64,000 nt of DNA from Cellulomonas pakistanensis (GCF_016862755.1 NZ_BONO01000024.1:1-64000), one strand, 5' to 3'; shown: positions 34,827-43,626, counted from the stretch's first letter. Notes: generated by a model not told the origin, from the letters alone. Numbers and translations are program-made.

Positions 34827-35312
34827 TCAGGCGGCGAGCTGCGCCGCCACCAGGAGCAGCGCGGTGCCTGCGGTCGCGGTCGCCGTGCGCGCGCGGTTCG
34901 CCCGGTGCCAGGCGCCGTCCACCTGCGCCCACGCCGACCGACGGGCGTCGGCGCCGTCGAGCGCAGCCCGCGCGAGCCGGTCGTTGATCGGGACGTTGAC
35001 CGCGCTCGTGACCGCCAGAGTCGCCAGGACCCCGGCCAGCCCGGCGGCGGCCCACGGGACGGCGACGGGCGCGCCCGCCGCGGCCAGCCCCACGCCCGCG
35101 GCGGCGAGGACCGGGGCGCCGAGCAGCACGAGCAGGAACACCGGCCGGACGATGACGGCGTTCACGCCCCGGAACACCGCGACGGCCGCGTCCGGACCCG
35201 CGCGCCGCATCCCCGGGACGACCGCGCACGCGAAGCCCCACAGCAGGCCGGCGAGCAGCCCGGAGGCGAGGGCCGCCGCGCCGAGCACGGCGCCCGGCAG
35301 CCAGCCCGGCAT
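34827..35312 (-). CDS. DUF1772 (anthrone oxygenase-like) membrane protein
   Basis: A 161-residue protein with four hydrophobic segments and the family end motif AVNVPINDRLARAALDG and AWHRANRART. DUF1772 members are small integral membrane proteins related to anthrone oxygenases, usually of unknown substrate. The ATG overlaps the stop of the upstream NmrA-like gene by one base (TGATG). The pair is a typical actinobacterial combination opposite an AraC-type regulator. A GTG one codon upstream is a possible alternative start. Confidence 0.8.
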   Translation of the reverse strand: MPGWLPGAVLGAAALASGLLAGLLWGFACAVVPGMRRAGPDAAVAVFRGVNAVIVRPVFLLVLLGAPVLAAAGVGLAAAGAPVAVPWAAAGLAGVLATLAVTSAVNVPINDRLARAALDGADARRSAWAQVDGAWHRANRARTATATAGTALLLVAAQLAA

Positions 35313-36184
35313 CACGCCACCGCCGCCACGGCGCCCAACGCCGCGACGGTGTCCGCGGGCGACGTGGTGCCGACGACGACCCGGTCGCCGCGCGGCGCGA
35401 GCAGGCCGCGCTCGTCGGCGCGGTACAGCTCGGCGACGAGCTCGGCTGCGGCGGGCGGCAGGCCGGCGTCGGCCAGGGCCGGCACCCACGCCGCCTCGGC
35501 GACGACGACCGGCTGGACCGGGCGGCGCAGCGCGCGGGTCAGCACCTCGGCGACCTCGCGCTCCGAGATCGCCGGCCCGAGGACGTCCACGGCCTCGGAG
35601 CGGGCGGGCGGCGCCAGCAGGGCGCGCGCCGCGACGGCGCCGACGTCCCGCGTCGCGACCTGCGGGCGGGCGTGGTCGGCGGAGCCGCCGAGCACCGGCA
35701 GCACCCCCTGCTCGCGGGCGAGGTCGAGGACGTCGCCGACCTTCTCCTGGAAGTGGCACGCGCGCAGGGCGGTGACGACCGCGCCGGTGCCGCCCAGGGC
35801 CTCCTCGAGGCGGTGCAGGCCGAGCACCGGCCCCGTGCCCGCGCGCAGGTCGGCCCCGCCGGACGACAGGGCGACGACGTGCGGGACGCCGGCGTCCGCG
35901 ACGGCGCCCGCCACGGAGTCGGCGACCGCGGCGGCGTGCGCGAGCGGGTCCGCGGCGTCGAGGTCGAACGGGGACAGCACGAAGGCCCCGTCGGCGCCGT
36001 CCAGCGCGGCGGCGAGCGCGGCCCGGTCCCGCAGGTCGGCGACGGCGACCTGCGCGCCGCGGGCCGCCCAGCGCGGCGCGCGCGCCGGGTCCCGCACCAC
36101 GACGCGGACGCCGGCCCCCGCGGCGAGCAGGGCGGCGGCGGTCGCGCCCCCGACGCGGCCCGTGGCTCCGGTGACGACGTGCAT
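35312..36184 (-). CDS. NmrA-like NAD(P)-binding protein
   Basis: A 290-residue atypical short-chain dehydrogenase. The N-terminal VVTGATGRVGGATAAALLAAG (Rossmann GxxGxxG, residues 3-23) and VRVVVRDP with the NADP-type Arg follow the NmrA/QOR2 pattern. HVVALSSGGAD replaces the usual active-site Tyr-Lys pair, so it may sense NADP(H) or reduce quinones rather than act as a classical dehydrogenase. The ATG has an AGGAGG site with 5-base spacing. It is the first gene of an operon with the DUF1772 gene and is divergent from the AraC regulator, its likely controller. Confidence 0.85.
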   Translation of the reverse strand: MHVVTGATGRVGGATAAALLAAGAGVRVVVRDPARAPRWAARGAQVAVADLRDRAALAAALDGADGAFVLSPFDLDAADPLAHAAAVADSVAGAVADAGVPHVVALSSGGADLRAGTGPVLGLHRLEEALGGTGAVVTALRACHFQEKVGDVLDLAREQGVLPVLGGSADHARPQVATRDVGAVAARALLAPPARSEAVDVLGPAISEREVAEVLTRALRRPVQPVVVAEAAWVPALADAGLPPAAAELVAELYRADERGLLAPRGDRVVVGTTSPADTVAALGAVAAVA

Positions 36185-36319
36185 GGCTGCCTCCTGGTGG
36201 TCGGTGCGGTCGGCGGGCGGGTGCGCCCGCCAGACACCGACGCTACGGAGCCGGTCCAGGACGATCCATGCCCGCTGGTGCGCGGTCCTTGCTCGTTCGT
36301 CCCGTCCCGTGCCAGGCTC

Positions 36320-36356
36320 GGGCGGACGCCGCTCGAACCCCGGGCGGCGTCCGCCC
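36320..36356 (+). promoter_or_regulatory. 13-base inverted repeat at the AraC-gene transcription start
   Basis: GGGCGGACGCCGC (36320-36332) pairs perfectly with GCGGCGTCCGCCC (36344-36356). A TTGCTC (36289-36294) and CAGGCT (36313-36318) pair with 18-base spacing would place transcription start inside the left arm. The repeat ends 14 bases before the ATG, next to a GAGGAGG ribosome site, so it could be an operator or an RNA hairpin limiting translation. Confidence 0.45.
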
Positions 36357-36369
36357 CGAGGAGGTGCGC

Positions 36370-37401
36370 ATGAGCACGCCACCCTGGGACGCCCGGGACC
36401 GGCTCGGCGAGACGCTGCACCGGCTGCGCATGCGCGGGACGTTCTACTGCCACGCGACGCTCGCCGACCCGTGGGCGCTGGAGATGCCGGCGGTGCCGGA
36501 CTCCGTGAGCTTCCACGTCCTGGTGGCCGGCTCCTGCCGGGTCGAGGTCGCGGGCCCCGACGCCACGACGTCGTCGGCGCTGGGGCCGGGCGATCTCGCC
36601 CTGGTGCCGCACGGGCGGGGGCACGTGCTCCGCGGCGGGCCGGGCGACGGTCCCGCGCCGCGGGTGGACCTGCTCCCCCAGCGGTACGTCAGCCCGCACT
36701 TCTCGGTCCTGCGCCACGGGGGCGGCGGTGCGGCCGGCGGCGGCACGGCCGGCGGCGGTCCGTCCGGCGACGGTCCGGCAGGCGACGGGCGCACCGGCAC
36801 GACGATCCTGCTGTGCGGGGTCGTCGCGTTCGACGAGCCGGCTGCGCGCGAGTTGCTGGCGCTGCTGCCGCCCGTCGTGCACGTCTCGGCCGCGGACCCG
36901 GGGCCGACCCCCGTCGCCGACACGGTGCGGCTGATGGCAGCGGAGCTCGCGGAGGTCCGCCCGGGCGGCGAGGCGATCGCGACCCGGCTGGCGGACGTGC
37001 TCGTGGTGCAGGCGGTGCGCGCCTGGCTGGACCGCGACCCGGCGGCGCGGACCGGCTGGCTCGGCGCGCTGGCCGACCCGCAGGTGGGCCGGGCGCTGGC
37101 CGCGGTGCACGCCGAACCGGGGCGCGGGTGGACGCTCGACGGGCTCGCCCGGGAGGCGGCGATGTCGCGGACGACGTTCGCCGCGCGGTTCACCGACCTC
37201 GTGGGCGAGCCGCCGATGCGGTACGTGACCCGGTGGCGGATGGCGCTCGCGCACGACCGGTTGCGCACGGGCGACGCGACGGTCGCGGCGCTCGCGGACG
37301 CGCTGGGGTACCGCTCCGAGGCGGCGTTCAGCCGTGCGTTCACCCGCACCGTCGGCCGCACGCCGGGCTCGGTGCGGGCGCGCCCGGCGCCGCCCTCCTG
37401 A
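36370..37401 (+). CDS. AraC family regulator with cupin sensor
   Basis: A 343-residue regulator. The N-terminal cupin-like sensor (about 15-110: FYCHATLADPWALEMP, FHVLVAGSCRVEV, LGPGDLALVPHGRGH) matches the AraC-binding family that detects aromatic or redox compounds. A Gly-rich linker (about 117-138, repeated Gly-Gly runs) follows, then a helical part. The C-terminal double helix-turn-helix (about 245-340: WTLDGLAREAAMSRTTFAARF, VAALADALGYRSEAAFSRAF) binds DNA. The ATG has a GAGGAGG site. It lies opposite the NmrA-DUF1772 operon, which it probably activates. Confidence 0.9.
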   Translation: MSTPPWDARDRLGETLHRLRMRGTFYCHATLADPWALEMPAVPDSVSFHVLVAGSCRVEVAGPDATTSSALGPGDLALVPHGRGHVLRGGPGDGPAPRVDLLPQRYVSPHFSVLRHGGGGAAGGGTAGGGPSGDGPAGDGRTGTTILLCGVVAFDEPAARELLALLPPVVHVSAADPGPTPVADTVRLMAAELAEVRPGGEAIATRLADVLVVQAVRAWLDRDPAARTGWLGALADPQVGRALAAVHAEPGRGWTLDGLAREAAMSRTTFAARFTDLVGEPPMRYVTRWRMALAHDRLRTGDATVAALADALGYRSEAAFSRAFTRTVGRTPGSVRARPAPPS

Positions 37402-37435
37402 CGTGCGCGGAGGACGGCACCGGGCGCGCCAGGCG

Positions 37436-37882
37436 TCATCCCCACTCGTCGACCCGGAGGTCGTGCGGCTGCGGCCGGCCGCGACCCGTCTCCACGAGCT
37501 CGCGCAGGCTGAGCAGGAACGTCGCCCACTTCGTGCTGCAGTGGTGCAGGAACTCGACCGGCTCGGCCCAGCCCTGGTGCGTGAACAGGACGACCGTGCC
37601 CGGGCCCGACGGCCGCAGCCGGAAGTCGACGTGCGTGCCGAGCCACTCGGGCGGGCCGGCGGCCACGCGCCAGCGCACGTGCGCACCGGGCTCGGCGGTC
37701 AGGACGTCCATCGCGTACGGCTCCGCCGCGCCGCGGAACGGCAGGACGAGCCGCCCGCCCGCGCCGCCGTCGCCCGCCGCCCGGTCCGTCCACCAGCCCG
37801 CGACGCCCGCGCGCGTGGTGAGGGCCGCGGACACGTCCGCGGGCGCAGCCCGCACGCCGACCCGGTGCCGGATGTCCACCAC
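37436..37882 (-). CDS. SRPBCC (AHSA1-like) domain protein, operon gene 3
   Basis: A 148-residue START-fold protein of the AHSA1/SRPBCC family: VDIRHRVGVRAAPADVSAAL, GVAGWWTD, VRWRVAAGPPEWLGTHVDFRL, FTHQGWAEPVEFLHHCSTKWATFLLSL. Such proteins bind hydrophobic ligands in a large cavity; many sit beside ArsR regulators in actinobacteria. The GTG start is one base after the arsR stop. Together with the upstream SRPBCC gene it suggests two ligand-binding proteins under a common regulator. The ligand is unknown. Confidence 0.85.
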   Translation of the reverse strand: MVDIRHRVGVRAAPADVSAALTTRAGVAGWWTDRAAGDGGAGGRLVLPFRGAAEPYAMDVLTAEPGAHVRWRVAAGPPEWLGTHVDFRLRPSGPGTVVLFTHQGWAEPVEFLHHCSTKWATFLLSLRELVETGRGRPQPHDLRVDEWG

Positions 37883-37883
37883 G

Positions 37884-38258
37884 TCAGTCCCCCTCCTGCG
37901 CCGCGGCAGGGCCGGATCGACCCTGCTCCTGGTCCCGCTCCTGCTGGATCCGCTCCGCCAGCGACGCGATCCGCCGCAGCCGCGCGTCCCAGGTCCGGCC
38001 GACCGCGTCGAGCTGCGCGGCCGCCCGCGCGAGCTGCGCGTCGTCCACCCGGTACCGCCGCTCCCGCCCCTCGGCGACGCCGTGCACCAGGCCGGCCCGG
38101 TCCAGCACGGCGAGGTGCTTCGCGACGGCCTGCCGGGTCACCGGCACGGCCGCGCTCAGCGAGGTCGCGGTGCCCCCGCCCTGGGCGAGCAGCGCGTCGA
38201 GCAGCCGGCGCCGGGTCGGGTCGCCGACGGCCGACCAGAGGGCGTCGTCGACGGTCAC
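37884..38258 (-). CDS. ArsR family winged-helix regulator, operon gene 2
   Basis: A 124-residue regulator: VDDALWSAVGDPTRRRLLDALL, then the helix-turn-helix (TATSLSAAVPVTRQAVAKHLAVLDRAGLV) and the wing GRERRYRVDD. There is no metal-binding Cys motif, so it belongs to the non-metal ArsR group found beside SRPBCC genes. The GTG overlaps the previous stop (GTGA). The operon promoter carries two matching palindromes (CGCAAC-N5-GTTGCG), the likely binding sites for this protein, so it should repress its own operon. A basic, Gln/Glu-rich tail follows residue 90. Confidence 0.88.
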   Translation of the reverse strand: MTVDDALWSAVGDPTRRRLLDALLAQGGGTATSLSAAVPVTRQAVAKHLAVLDRAGLVHGVAEGRERRYRVDDAQLARAAAQLDAVGRTWDARLRRIASLAERIQQERDQEQGRSGPAAAQEGD

Positions 38259-38737
38259 GGGGCCAGGACCAGCCGGTCGAGGTACGCCTGGAGCCGCGGG
38301 ACGAAGTGGTCCCAGCCCTCGACGTGCTCGGCGTACCGCTGCTCGAGGACGGCGACCTCCCAGCCGCGCTCGCGGAACCCGGTCTCGGTGAGCCGGACCC
38401 GCGTCCCGGTCGCCGTCCCCTCCAGCGCGAACGTCACCAGGAGCGAGGTCGCCGCCGTGGCGGCCTCCCCGGGGGCGTGCGTCCAGCGGAACGAGAAGGT
38501 GCGCGGCGGGTCCGCCTCGACGACGGTCAGGCGCTCCACCACGGCGTCCGGCTCGCCGCGGCGGCCGAACACGATCTCCCCCTCCGCGCCCGGTACGGGC
38601 TCGCCCAGCTCGGCGTCGTCCGGCCACCACTCCCGCAGGTGCTCGGGCCGGCTGACCACCTCGTAGACGACCTCGGGCGTCGCCGCCACGTGGATCTCGC
38701 GCTCGATGGTGCCCGGCTCGGTGTCTCGGCGTTCCAC
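38255..38737 (-). CDS. SRPBCC (AHSA1-like) domain protein, operon gene 1
   Basis: A 160-residue AHSA1-family protein: TIEREIHVAATPEVVYEVVSRPEHLREWWPDD, TFSFRWTHAPGEAA, LVTFALEGTATGTRVRLTETGF, WDHFVPRLQAYLDRL. The start is placed at GTG 38737 because GAGGAGG (38748-38742) lies 4 bases upstream. The in-frame ATG at 38755 has no ribosome site and lies inside the operator region. It is the first gene of the SRPBCC-arsR-SRPBCC operon. Confidence 0.86.
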   Translation of the reverse strand: MERRDTEPGTIEREIHVAATPEVVYEVVSRPEHLREWWPDDAELGEPVPGAEGEIVFGRRGEPDAVVERLTVVEADPPRTFSFRWTHAPGEAATAATSLLVTFALEGTATGTRVRLTETGFRERGWEVAVLEQRYAEHVEGWDHFVPRLQAYLDRLVLAP

Positions 38738-38755
38738 GGTGCCTCCTCGCGTCAT

Positions 38756-38817
38756 CGCAACGATCGGTTGCGCATCACGCTAGACCGCCGCGCACGGATG
38801 CGCAACCACCGGTTGCG
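38756..38817 (-). promoter_or_regulatory. Promoter with two ArsR-type operators
   Basis: CGCAAC-N5-GTTGCG occurs at 38756-38772 and again at 38801-38817. Between them, TAGCGT (38782-38777) is the -10. TTGCGC (38805-38800), inside the second palindrome, is the -35 at 17-base spacing. The first palindrome covers the predicted transcription start. This is a classical two-site repressor layout for the ArsR protein encoded in the operon. Confidence 0.7.
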
Positions 38818-38836
38818 CGCACGGGGCGGCGCGCCG

Positions 38837-39583
38837 TCAGCGCACCGTCGCCGGGCCGAGGCGCTCGTGCCGCCGCGACCCCAGCACCGAGCGGACCGCC
38901 GCCCGCGCGTCCCAGAGCGCCGTCCGGGCGTACGCGGCCGGGCGCAGCCCGCAGGCCCGCAGCGCCGCCCGGTGGTCGATCACCACGACGACGGTCGCCC
39001 CGGCCGCCACGGCGACCCACGCCGCGCCCACGCACGCGCGCACCGGCCCCGGGGTCCGCGCGAACCCCTCCCGCAGCCGGTCGATCTGGAACCGCAGGTG
39101 GTTCCGCTCGTCCGTGGCGATCCGGCGCCCGATCCCGCGGAGCACCGGGTCGGGCGCCGACCGCTCGAGCGCGACGAAGTACCGCATCGCGACCACCTCG
39201 GCGACCAGGAACAGCGCGATCTCGGTGCGCAGGCCGAGCGCGCGGCGCAGCGCGGTGAACGCGCCGTCGGACCAGTGGGCCGTGAGCGGCTCCCCGCCGA
39301 GGTGCGCGAGCCCGCGCCGGAACAGCGCGGCGTGCCGCTGCTCCTCGGCCACCAGCAGCCGCAGCGCCGCCAGGTAGACCAGGTCGCCCGCCCGCTCCGC
39401 CTCGGCGAGCAGCCGCCGGCCGTCGCCGTCCTCCCCGAGCGCGAACCGCTGGAACGACCGGACGAACGCCCGTCGGCTCCGCTCGTCGAGCGCGCAGGGC
39501 ACGTCCCAGTCGACCTGCGCCTCGATCGCGCGCTGGCGGGCCGGGTTGGCGCGGAAGTGGTCGAGCCAGGCGTCGAAGGTCAT
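38837..39583 (-). CDS. Ferritin-like (di-iron helix bundle) protein
   Basis: A 248-residue helical protein with the ferritin-like pattern of two Glu/His pairs: LLVAEEQRHAALF near residue 85 and TDERNHLRFQIDRL near 160, separated by a helix containing LFLVAEVVAMRYF. This points to a non-haem di-iron centre as in ferritin-like oxidases or hydroxylases. Residues 180-205 are hydrophobic and may be membrane-associated. The ATG lies 7 bases after TAGCGT (39596-39591), so the mRNA is probably leaderless. Substrate unknown. Confidence 0.75.
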   Translation of the reverse strand: MTFDAWLDHFRANPARQRAIEAQVDWDVPCALDERSRRAFVRSFQRFALGEDGDGRRLLAEAERAGDLVYLAALRLLVAEEQRHAALFRRGLAHLGGEPLTAHWSDGAFTALRRALGLRTEIALFLVAEVVAMRYFVALERSAPDPVLRGIGRRIATDERNHLRFQIDRLREGFARTPGPVRACVGAAWVAVAAGATVVVVIDHRAALRACGLRPAAYARTALWDARAAVRSVLGSRRHERLGPATVR

Positions 39584-39831
39584 GCGTCGGACGCTAGGGC
39601 GGCGCACCGGCGCCCGGTGCCGGCTCCACGGGACGCGCCCGGCGCCTGCGCGGATCCTGCACCGCACGCACGCGGAACCGGTTGCCCGCCAGCCGGGAAG
39701 GCGCTTGGCCAGGGCTTTCACCCTGTGACGACACCCACCGGGCCCCGCCGTCATGCTAGGCGGCGCGCGGCCGAACGGGAGGACGAAGCCGCCCGCTCCC
39801 CCGGTGGCCCCGACCGACCCCAGGAGACCCC

Positions 39832-41442
39832 GTGCCCCGCACGCCCCTGTCCGCGCCCCGCTCGTCGTGGTTCGCCGGCCGTCCCGTCGCCGTCAAGATC
39901 GGCGCGATCGTCGCCGTGCTCACCGCGGTCGCCGCCGTCATGGGGGTGCTGGCGATCGCGGGCGTCCAGCGGCTCGGCGCCGGCCAGGCCGCGCTGTACG
40001 AGCAGGACGTCCGGCCGCTCGACATGCTCGACGAGGTGCAGCGGACGCTGCAGGGCAGCCGGGTGCGCGTGAACCAGTACGCGTTCACCCCGGCGGCCGA
40101 CCGCCCGGCCCTGGCGGACGAGATCGCGGCGCGCGAGGACACGCTGGCCGACCTGCTGGAGGAGTACGAGCCGCTGGCCTCGGACCCGGGACGCGTGGAG
40201 CGGGCCCGGGCGTTCGCCGCGGACTTCCACGCCGCGTTCGTCACGGAGTTCGCCCCGGCGGTGGAGGCGGACGCCTCCCCCGCCGCGCTGAGCGCGATCT
40301 ACGCCGACGGGGTCTACCCGAACGCCGACGGTGCGCTCGAGGAGATCTCGAGCGAGTCGCAGGCGAAGGCCGAGGCAGCGGCCGCGGAGTTCGCCGCCGG
40401 CCAGGAGCAGGTCTCCTCGACCCGGACCACGCTGGTCGTGGCGCTCGTCGTCGGCGTGGCTGCGGCCTTCCTGCTCGCCTGGCTGGTGACGCGGCAGATC
40501 GTCCGCACGGTGGCCGAGGTCGGCCGCTCGCTCGACGCGCTCGCACGCGGCGACCTCACCGTGGTCCCGGAGGTCCGGTCCGAGGACGAGCTCGGCCGGA
40601 TGGCCCGCTCGCTCGCCACCGCGCAGGAGTCGCTGCGCACGACGCTCGCCTCGGTGGCCGGCGTCTCGACCACGATCGCCGCCGCGGCGGAGCAGATGAG
40701 CGGCGCGAGCGGAGCGGTCCTGGGCCGGTCGCGGGACACCTCCGCGCAGGCCGGGGTCGTCGCGGCCGCGGCCGAGCAGGTCTCCCGCAACGTGCAGACC
40801 GTCGCGGCGGGCGCGGAGGAGATGGGCGCCTCGATCCGGGAGATCGCGCAGAACGCGTCGCAGGCCGCGAAGGTCGCCGGTCAGGCCACCGACGCCGCGG
40901 CGGTCACGAACGACCAGGTCGCGCGGCTCGGCACCTCGTCCCAGGAGATCGGGAACGTCGTCAAGGTCATCACCTCGATCGCGGAGCAGACGAACCTCCT
41001 CGCCCTGAACGCCACGATCGAGGCCGCGCGGGCCGGGGAGGCCGGCAAGGGATTCGCGGTCGTCGCGGGCGAGGTCAAGGAGCTGGCGCAGGAGACCGCG
41101 AAGGCGACGGAGGACATCGCCCGCCGGATCGAGGCGATCCAGGGCGACACGACCGGCGCGGTCGCGGCGATCGGCGAGATCGCCTCGATCATCGCGAGCA
41201 TCAACGACTACCAGCTGACGATCGCGTCGGCCGTCGAGGAGCAGACCGCCACGACGACCGAGATGTCCCGCTCGGTGGCCGAGGCGGCGACCGGCTCCGG
41301 TGAGATCGCCACCAGCATCACCGGCGTCGCGGGCGCGGCCGAGCGGTCGACCGAGGTGCTGCAGGAGGTCGAGCAGGCCGTGCGCGACCTGGCCGGGATG
41401 TCGGCGGAGCTCCGGCAGCGCGTCGGGGCGTTCACGTACTGA
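39832..41442 (+). CDS. Methyl-accepting chemotaxis protein
   Basis: A 536-residue transmembrane chemoreceptor. TM1 (about 20-45) and TM2 (about 198-222) flank a four-helix-bundle sensor domain of about 150 residues. HAMP follows (about 222-275: [22 protein letters not shown]). The signalling helices carry the conserved hairpin tip [21 protein letters not shown] near 385-405. No CheR-binding pentapeptide ends the protein (it ends GAFTY). The GTG has an AGGAG site. The ligand is unknown. It implies a CheA/CheW system and motility elsewhere in the genome. Confidence 0.95.
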   Translation: MPRTPLSAPRSSWFAGRPVAVKIGAIVAVLTAVAAVMGVLAIAGVQRLGAGQAALYEQDVRPLDMLDEVQRTLQGSRVRVNQYAFTPAADRPALADEIAAREDTLADLLEEYEPLASDPGRVERARAFAADFHAAFVTEFAPAVEADASPAALSAIYADGVYPNADGALEEISSESQAKAEAAAAEFAAGQEQVSSTRTTLVVALVVGVAAAFLLAWLVTRQIVRTVAEVGRSLDALARGDLTVVPEVRSEDELGRMARSLATAQESLRTTLASVAGVSTTIAAAAEQMSGASGAVLGRSRDTSAQAGVVAAAAEQVSRNVQTVAAGAEEMGASIREIAQNASQAAKVAGQATDAAAVTNDQVARLGTSSQEIGNVVKVITSIAEQTNLLALNATIEAARAGEAGKGFAVVAGEVKELAQETAKATEDIARRIEAIQGDTTGAVAAIGEIASIIASINDYQLTIASAVEEQTATTTEMSRSVAEAATGSGEIATSITGVAGAAERSTEVLQEVEQAVRDLAGMSAELRQRVGAFTY

Positions 41443-41480
41443 CGTGCGGCGACGCGGCGCGGGCCGGGCATGATGGCGGC

Positions 41481-41795
41481 ATGACCGCTCCCGGCCCGCG
41501 CCGCGTCCCTCGCCTGCTCGTCGCCCACGCGGCCGTCGCCGCCGCCGTCACGGTGCTGCTGCTCGTGCTCGCGCTGCAGCCGACCGAGGACGCCAACATC
41601 GGCGCCGGGATCGCGCTCCTCGCCACCCTGCCGTTCGGCCTGCCGTGGACGCTCGGCCTGCTCGCCGCGCCCACGTCGTGGCCGGGGGCCGCGCTGGTCG
41701 CCGTCGCCGTCGGAGCCGCGTGGCTGAACGTCGGGCTGCACGCGCTGGTCCGCGCGCGCCTGCGCCGGCGCCGCGCGACCGTGCTCACCCCCTGA
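41481..41795 (+). CDS. Small three-helix membrane protein, function unknown
   Basis: A 104-residue protein with three hydrophobic segments (about 12-32, 41-62, 68-90) and a basic C-terminus (RARLRRRRATVLTP). The motif TEDANIGAGIALLATLPFGLPWTL lies between the first two helices. No family recognised. The start ATG follows CATGAT (41469-41474) by 6 bases, using the same 18-base start context as the YciI gene (GGGCATGATGGCGGCATG). That supports the start and leaderless expression. Confidence 0.7.
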   Translation: MTAPGPRRVPRLLVAHAAVAAAVTVLLLVLALQPTEDANIGAGIALLATLPFGLPWTLGLLAAPTSWPGAALVAVAVGAAWLNVGLHALVRARLRRRRATVLTP

Positions 41796-41865
41796 CCCGG
41801 GCAGCGGGTCCGCGCGCCGTGCCCCCCGGGTGCGCGGCGCGGCGCCGCGGGCGACGCTGAGGACG

Positions 41866-43047
41866 ATGACCTCCCGCACCGCCCTCGAGCCCGAGCCCGA
41901 GCCCCGACCCCCCGCCCGCCGCCTGCCGCGGTTCCGCGCCGCCGGCACCGCCGCGTCCCGGTTCCTCGCCGCGCGGCCGTGGCTGACCCGCGCCGTCCGC
42001 ACCACCGGCGCGGCGGTGATCGCCTGGGTGCTCGTGCGCTTCATCCCCGGCCCGTGGAGCGAGTACCCGTACTACGCGCCGCTCGGCGCCGTGATCGCGA
42101 CCTCCGTGACGGTGCGCGGCACCACCCGGCGGTCGGTCCAGGCGGTGGTGGCGATCGCGCTCGGCGCGGTGATCGCGCGGGTCACGGACGCGGTCGACCT
42201 CCCGGGGGTCGCCGGCATCGCGGTGGTGGTGCTGGCGGGCGTCCTGCTCAGCGGCTGGCGGCTGCTCGGCGACATGGGGTCCTGGGTGCCGACGGCCGCG
42301 CTGTTCGTACTGATCCTGGGGAACTCCGACCCCGTGGGGTACATCTCGGCGTACGTGGGCCTGACGCTGTTCGGCGCGCTGGTCGGCGTCGGGGTCAACC
42401 TGCTGATCCCGCCGCTGCCGCTCACCCCGGCGGAGCGGTCGCTCGACCGGCTGCGCACGGCCACCGCCGAGCACCTGGACGCCCTCGCCGCCGCCGTCCG
42501 CGACGACGACGAGCCCGTGCCCGCGGACGGAGCGCTCCGCACCGCGCGGGCCGCGGCGTCGGCGGCTGTCGCGGACGCGCAGGAGGCCGCGCGGGGCAAC
42601 TGGACCGCCCGGCACTACCGGTCCTGGCGGCAGCGGCAGGACAAGCACGCCGCCTCGCTGGACGCCGCGGCCGTCGTGGCGCTGGACGTCCGGCGTGCCG
42701 TCGCCACCGCCCGCACGGTCGCCGACGCGGGCGCGACCCCGCCCGAGGAGCGGGAGGTGCACGTCCCGATCCTCGCGCGCGCCGGCGACCAGGAGCGGGC
42801 GGACGCCGTCCGCGAGGGCACGGCGAGGGCGATCGAGGCCGGCGCCGCCCTCGTGCGCGCGCTGCGCCCCGACGGACCCGGCGCCGGCACCGAGGACGCG
42901 GAGGCCGCCGACCGGGCCGCGGCCGACCTGGCCCAGGCGCTCGACGACCTGCAGGAGGCGGTGGCCGCCGACCGCGCGACCGCCGACGGCGCCACCCGCC
43001 CCGCCGACGGGGTCGTCGTGGCGCTCACCCCGCTGCTGACGGGCTGA
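41866..43047 (+). CDS. FUSC family (aromatic acid exporter-like) membrane protein
   Basis: A 393-residue FUSC/ArAE-type membrane protein. A Pro/Glu-rich N-terminus is followed by six membrane segments (about 40-190), with the family motif WSEYPYYAPLGAVIATSVTVRGTTRRSVQ near 65-93. The cytoplasmic part (about 190-393) is helical and rich in Ala, Asp and Glu. Homologues export aromatic carboxylates or p-hydroxybenzoate-type compounds in pairs with membrane fusion proteins, but Gram-positive members lack the partner. Function here is inferred from family only. Confidence 0.82.
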   Translation: MTSRTALEPEPEPRPPARRLPRFRAAGTAASRFLAARPWLTRAVRTTGAAVIAWVLVRFIPGPWSEYPYYAPLGAVIATSVTVRGTTRRSVQAVVAIALGAVIARVTDAVDLPGVAGIAVVVLAGVLLSGWRLLGDMGSWVPTAALFVLILGNSDPVGYISAYVGLTLFGALVGVGVNLLIPPLPLTPAERSLDRLRTATAEHLDALAAAVRDDDEPVPADGALRTARAAASAAVADAQEAARGNWTARHYRSWRQRQDKHAASLDAAAVVALDVRRAVATARTVADAGATPPEEREVHVPILARAGDQERADAVREGTARAIEAGAALVRALRPDGPGAGTEDAEAADRAAADLAQALDDLQEAVAADRATADGATRPADGVVVALTPLLTG

Positions 43048-43149
43048 CGCCCCGGGCCCCGAGAACGCGGATCGGGCGACGCGCGGCGCCCCGGACGTGG
43101 CGGCGGGAAACGCCCGCCCGGCCGGGCCGCCGGGCGCTGGCGTGGCCGC

Positions 43150-43377
43150 ATGTTCGGCTCGCTGACCCCGCTGGTCCTCCCGCTCCTGCTGTGGGTCGTC
43201 CCGGCCGTCGTCGTCGCGTTCCTCCTGTACGCGGTCGTGCGCCGCGGCGTGCGCGACGGGATGCTCGACGCCCGGCGGATCGACGCCGAGGAGGCGGCGG
43301 AGCGACGCGCCCGCGCGGCCCGTCCCGGCGCCGGGCCCGCGGCGGACGCCACCGCACGCGCGGCCGACCCGTCCTGA
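43150..43377 (+). CDS. Small single-helix membrane protein, function unknown
   Basis: A 75-residue protein with one hydrophobic segment (about 6-28), then a charged helix (RRGVRDGMLDARRIDAEEAAERRARAARP) and an Ala-rich tail. It could be a short membrane anchor. No recognisable family. The ATG lacks a clear ribosome site; its context GGCCGCATG resembles leaderless starts but no good -10 was seen. Confidence 0.5.
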   Translation: MFGSLTPLVLPLLLWVVPAVVVAFLLYAVVRRGVRDGMLDARRIDAEEAAERRARAARPGAGPAADATARAADPS

Positions 43378-43387
43378 CCGCGCCGCG

Positions 43388-43626
43388 TCACGCCGCGGCG
43401 AGGTCCCGGACCAGCACCACGCTGTCGTACGTCTTCCCCGGCCACCGGATCACGTCGCGGTCCGCGAAGCCCCACCGCCGGTAGAGGCCGAGGAGATCCC
43501 CGGCGGGCTCGGCGGTGTCCACGCCGACCGCCGTCACGCCGTGCGCCGCCGCGTGCGCGAGCGCTGCGTCGCGCAGGCGGCGCGCGTGCCCGCGGCCACG
43601 GTGCCCCGGCGGTACCCGGTGCCCTC
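43388..43626 (-). pseudogene. GNAT acetyltransferase, C-terminal fragment
   Basis: The minus-strand frame from about 43626 gives the second half of a GNAT domain: GHRGRGHARRLRDAALAHAAAHG (the acetyl-CoA-binding motif A), AVGVDTAEPAGDLLGLYRRWGF and the ending KTYDSVVLVRDLAAA. The first half of the fold is absent and no start codon with a ribosome site precedes it. The neighbouring zinc-ribbon gene ends directly at its edge. It is best read as a truncated remnant, though translation by re-initiation after the 43627 stop cannot be excluded. Confidence 0.6.

Noticed and set aside
39584..39831. Hidden gene, tRNA or sigma-28 promoter in the 248-base gap before the chemoreceptor
   Set aside because: No reading frame with coding character, no cloverleaf and no TAAA-N15-GCCGATAA-like motif was seen.
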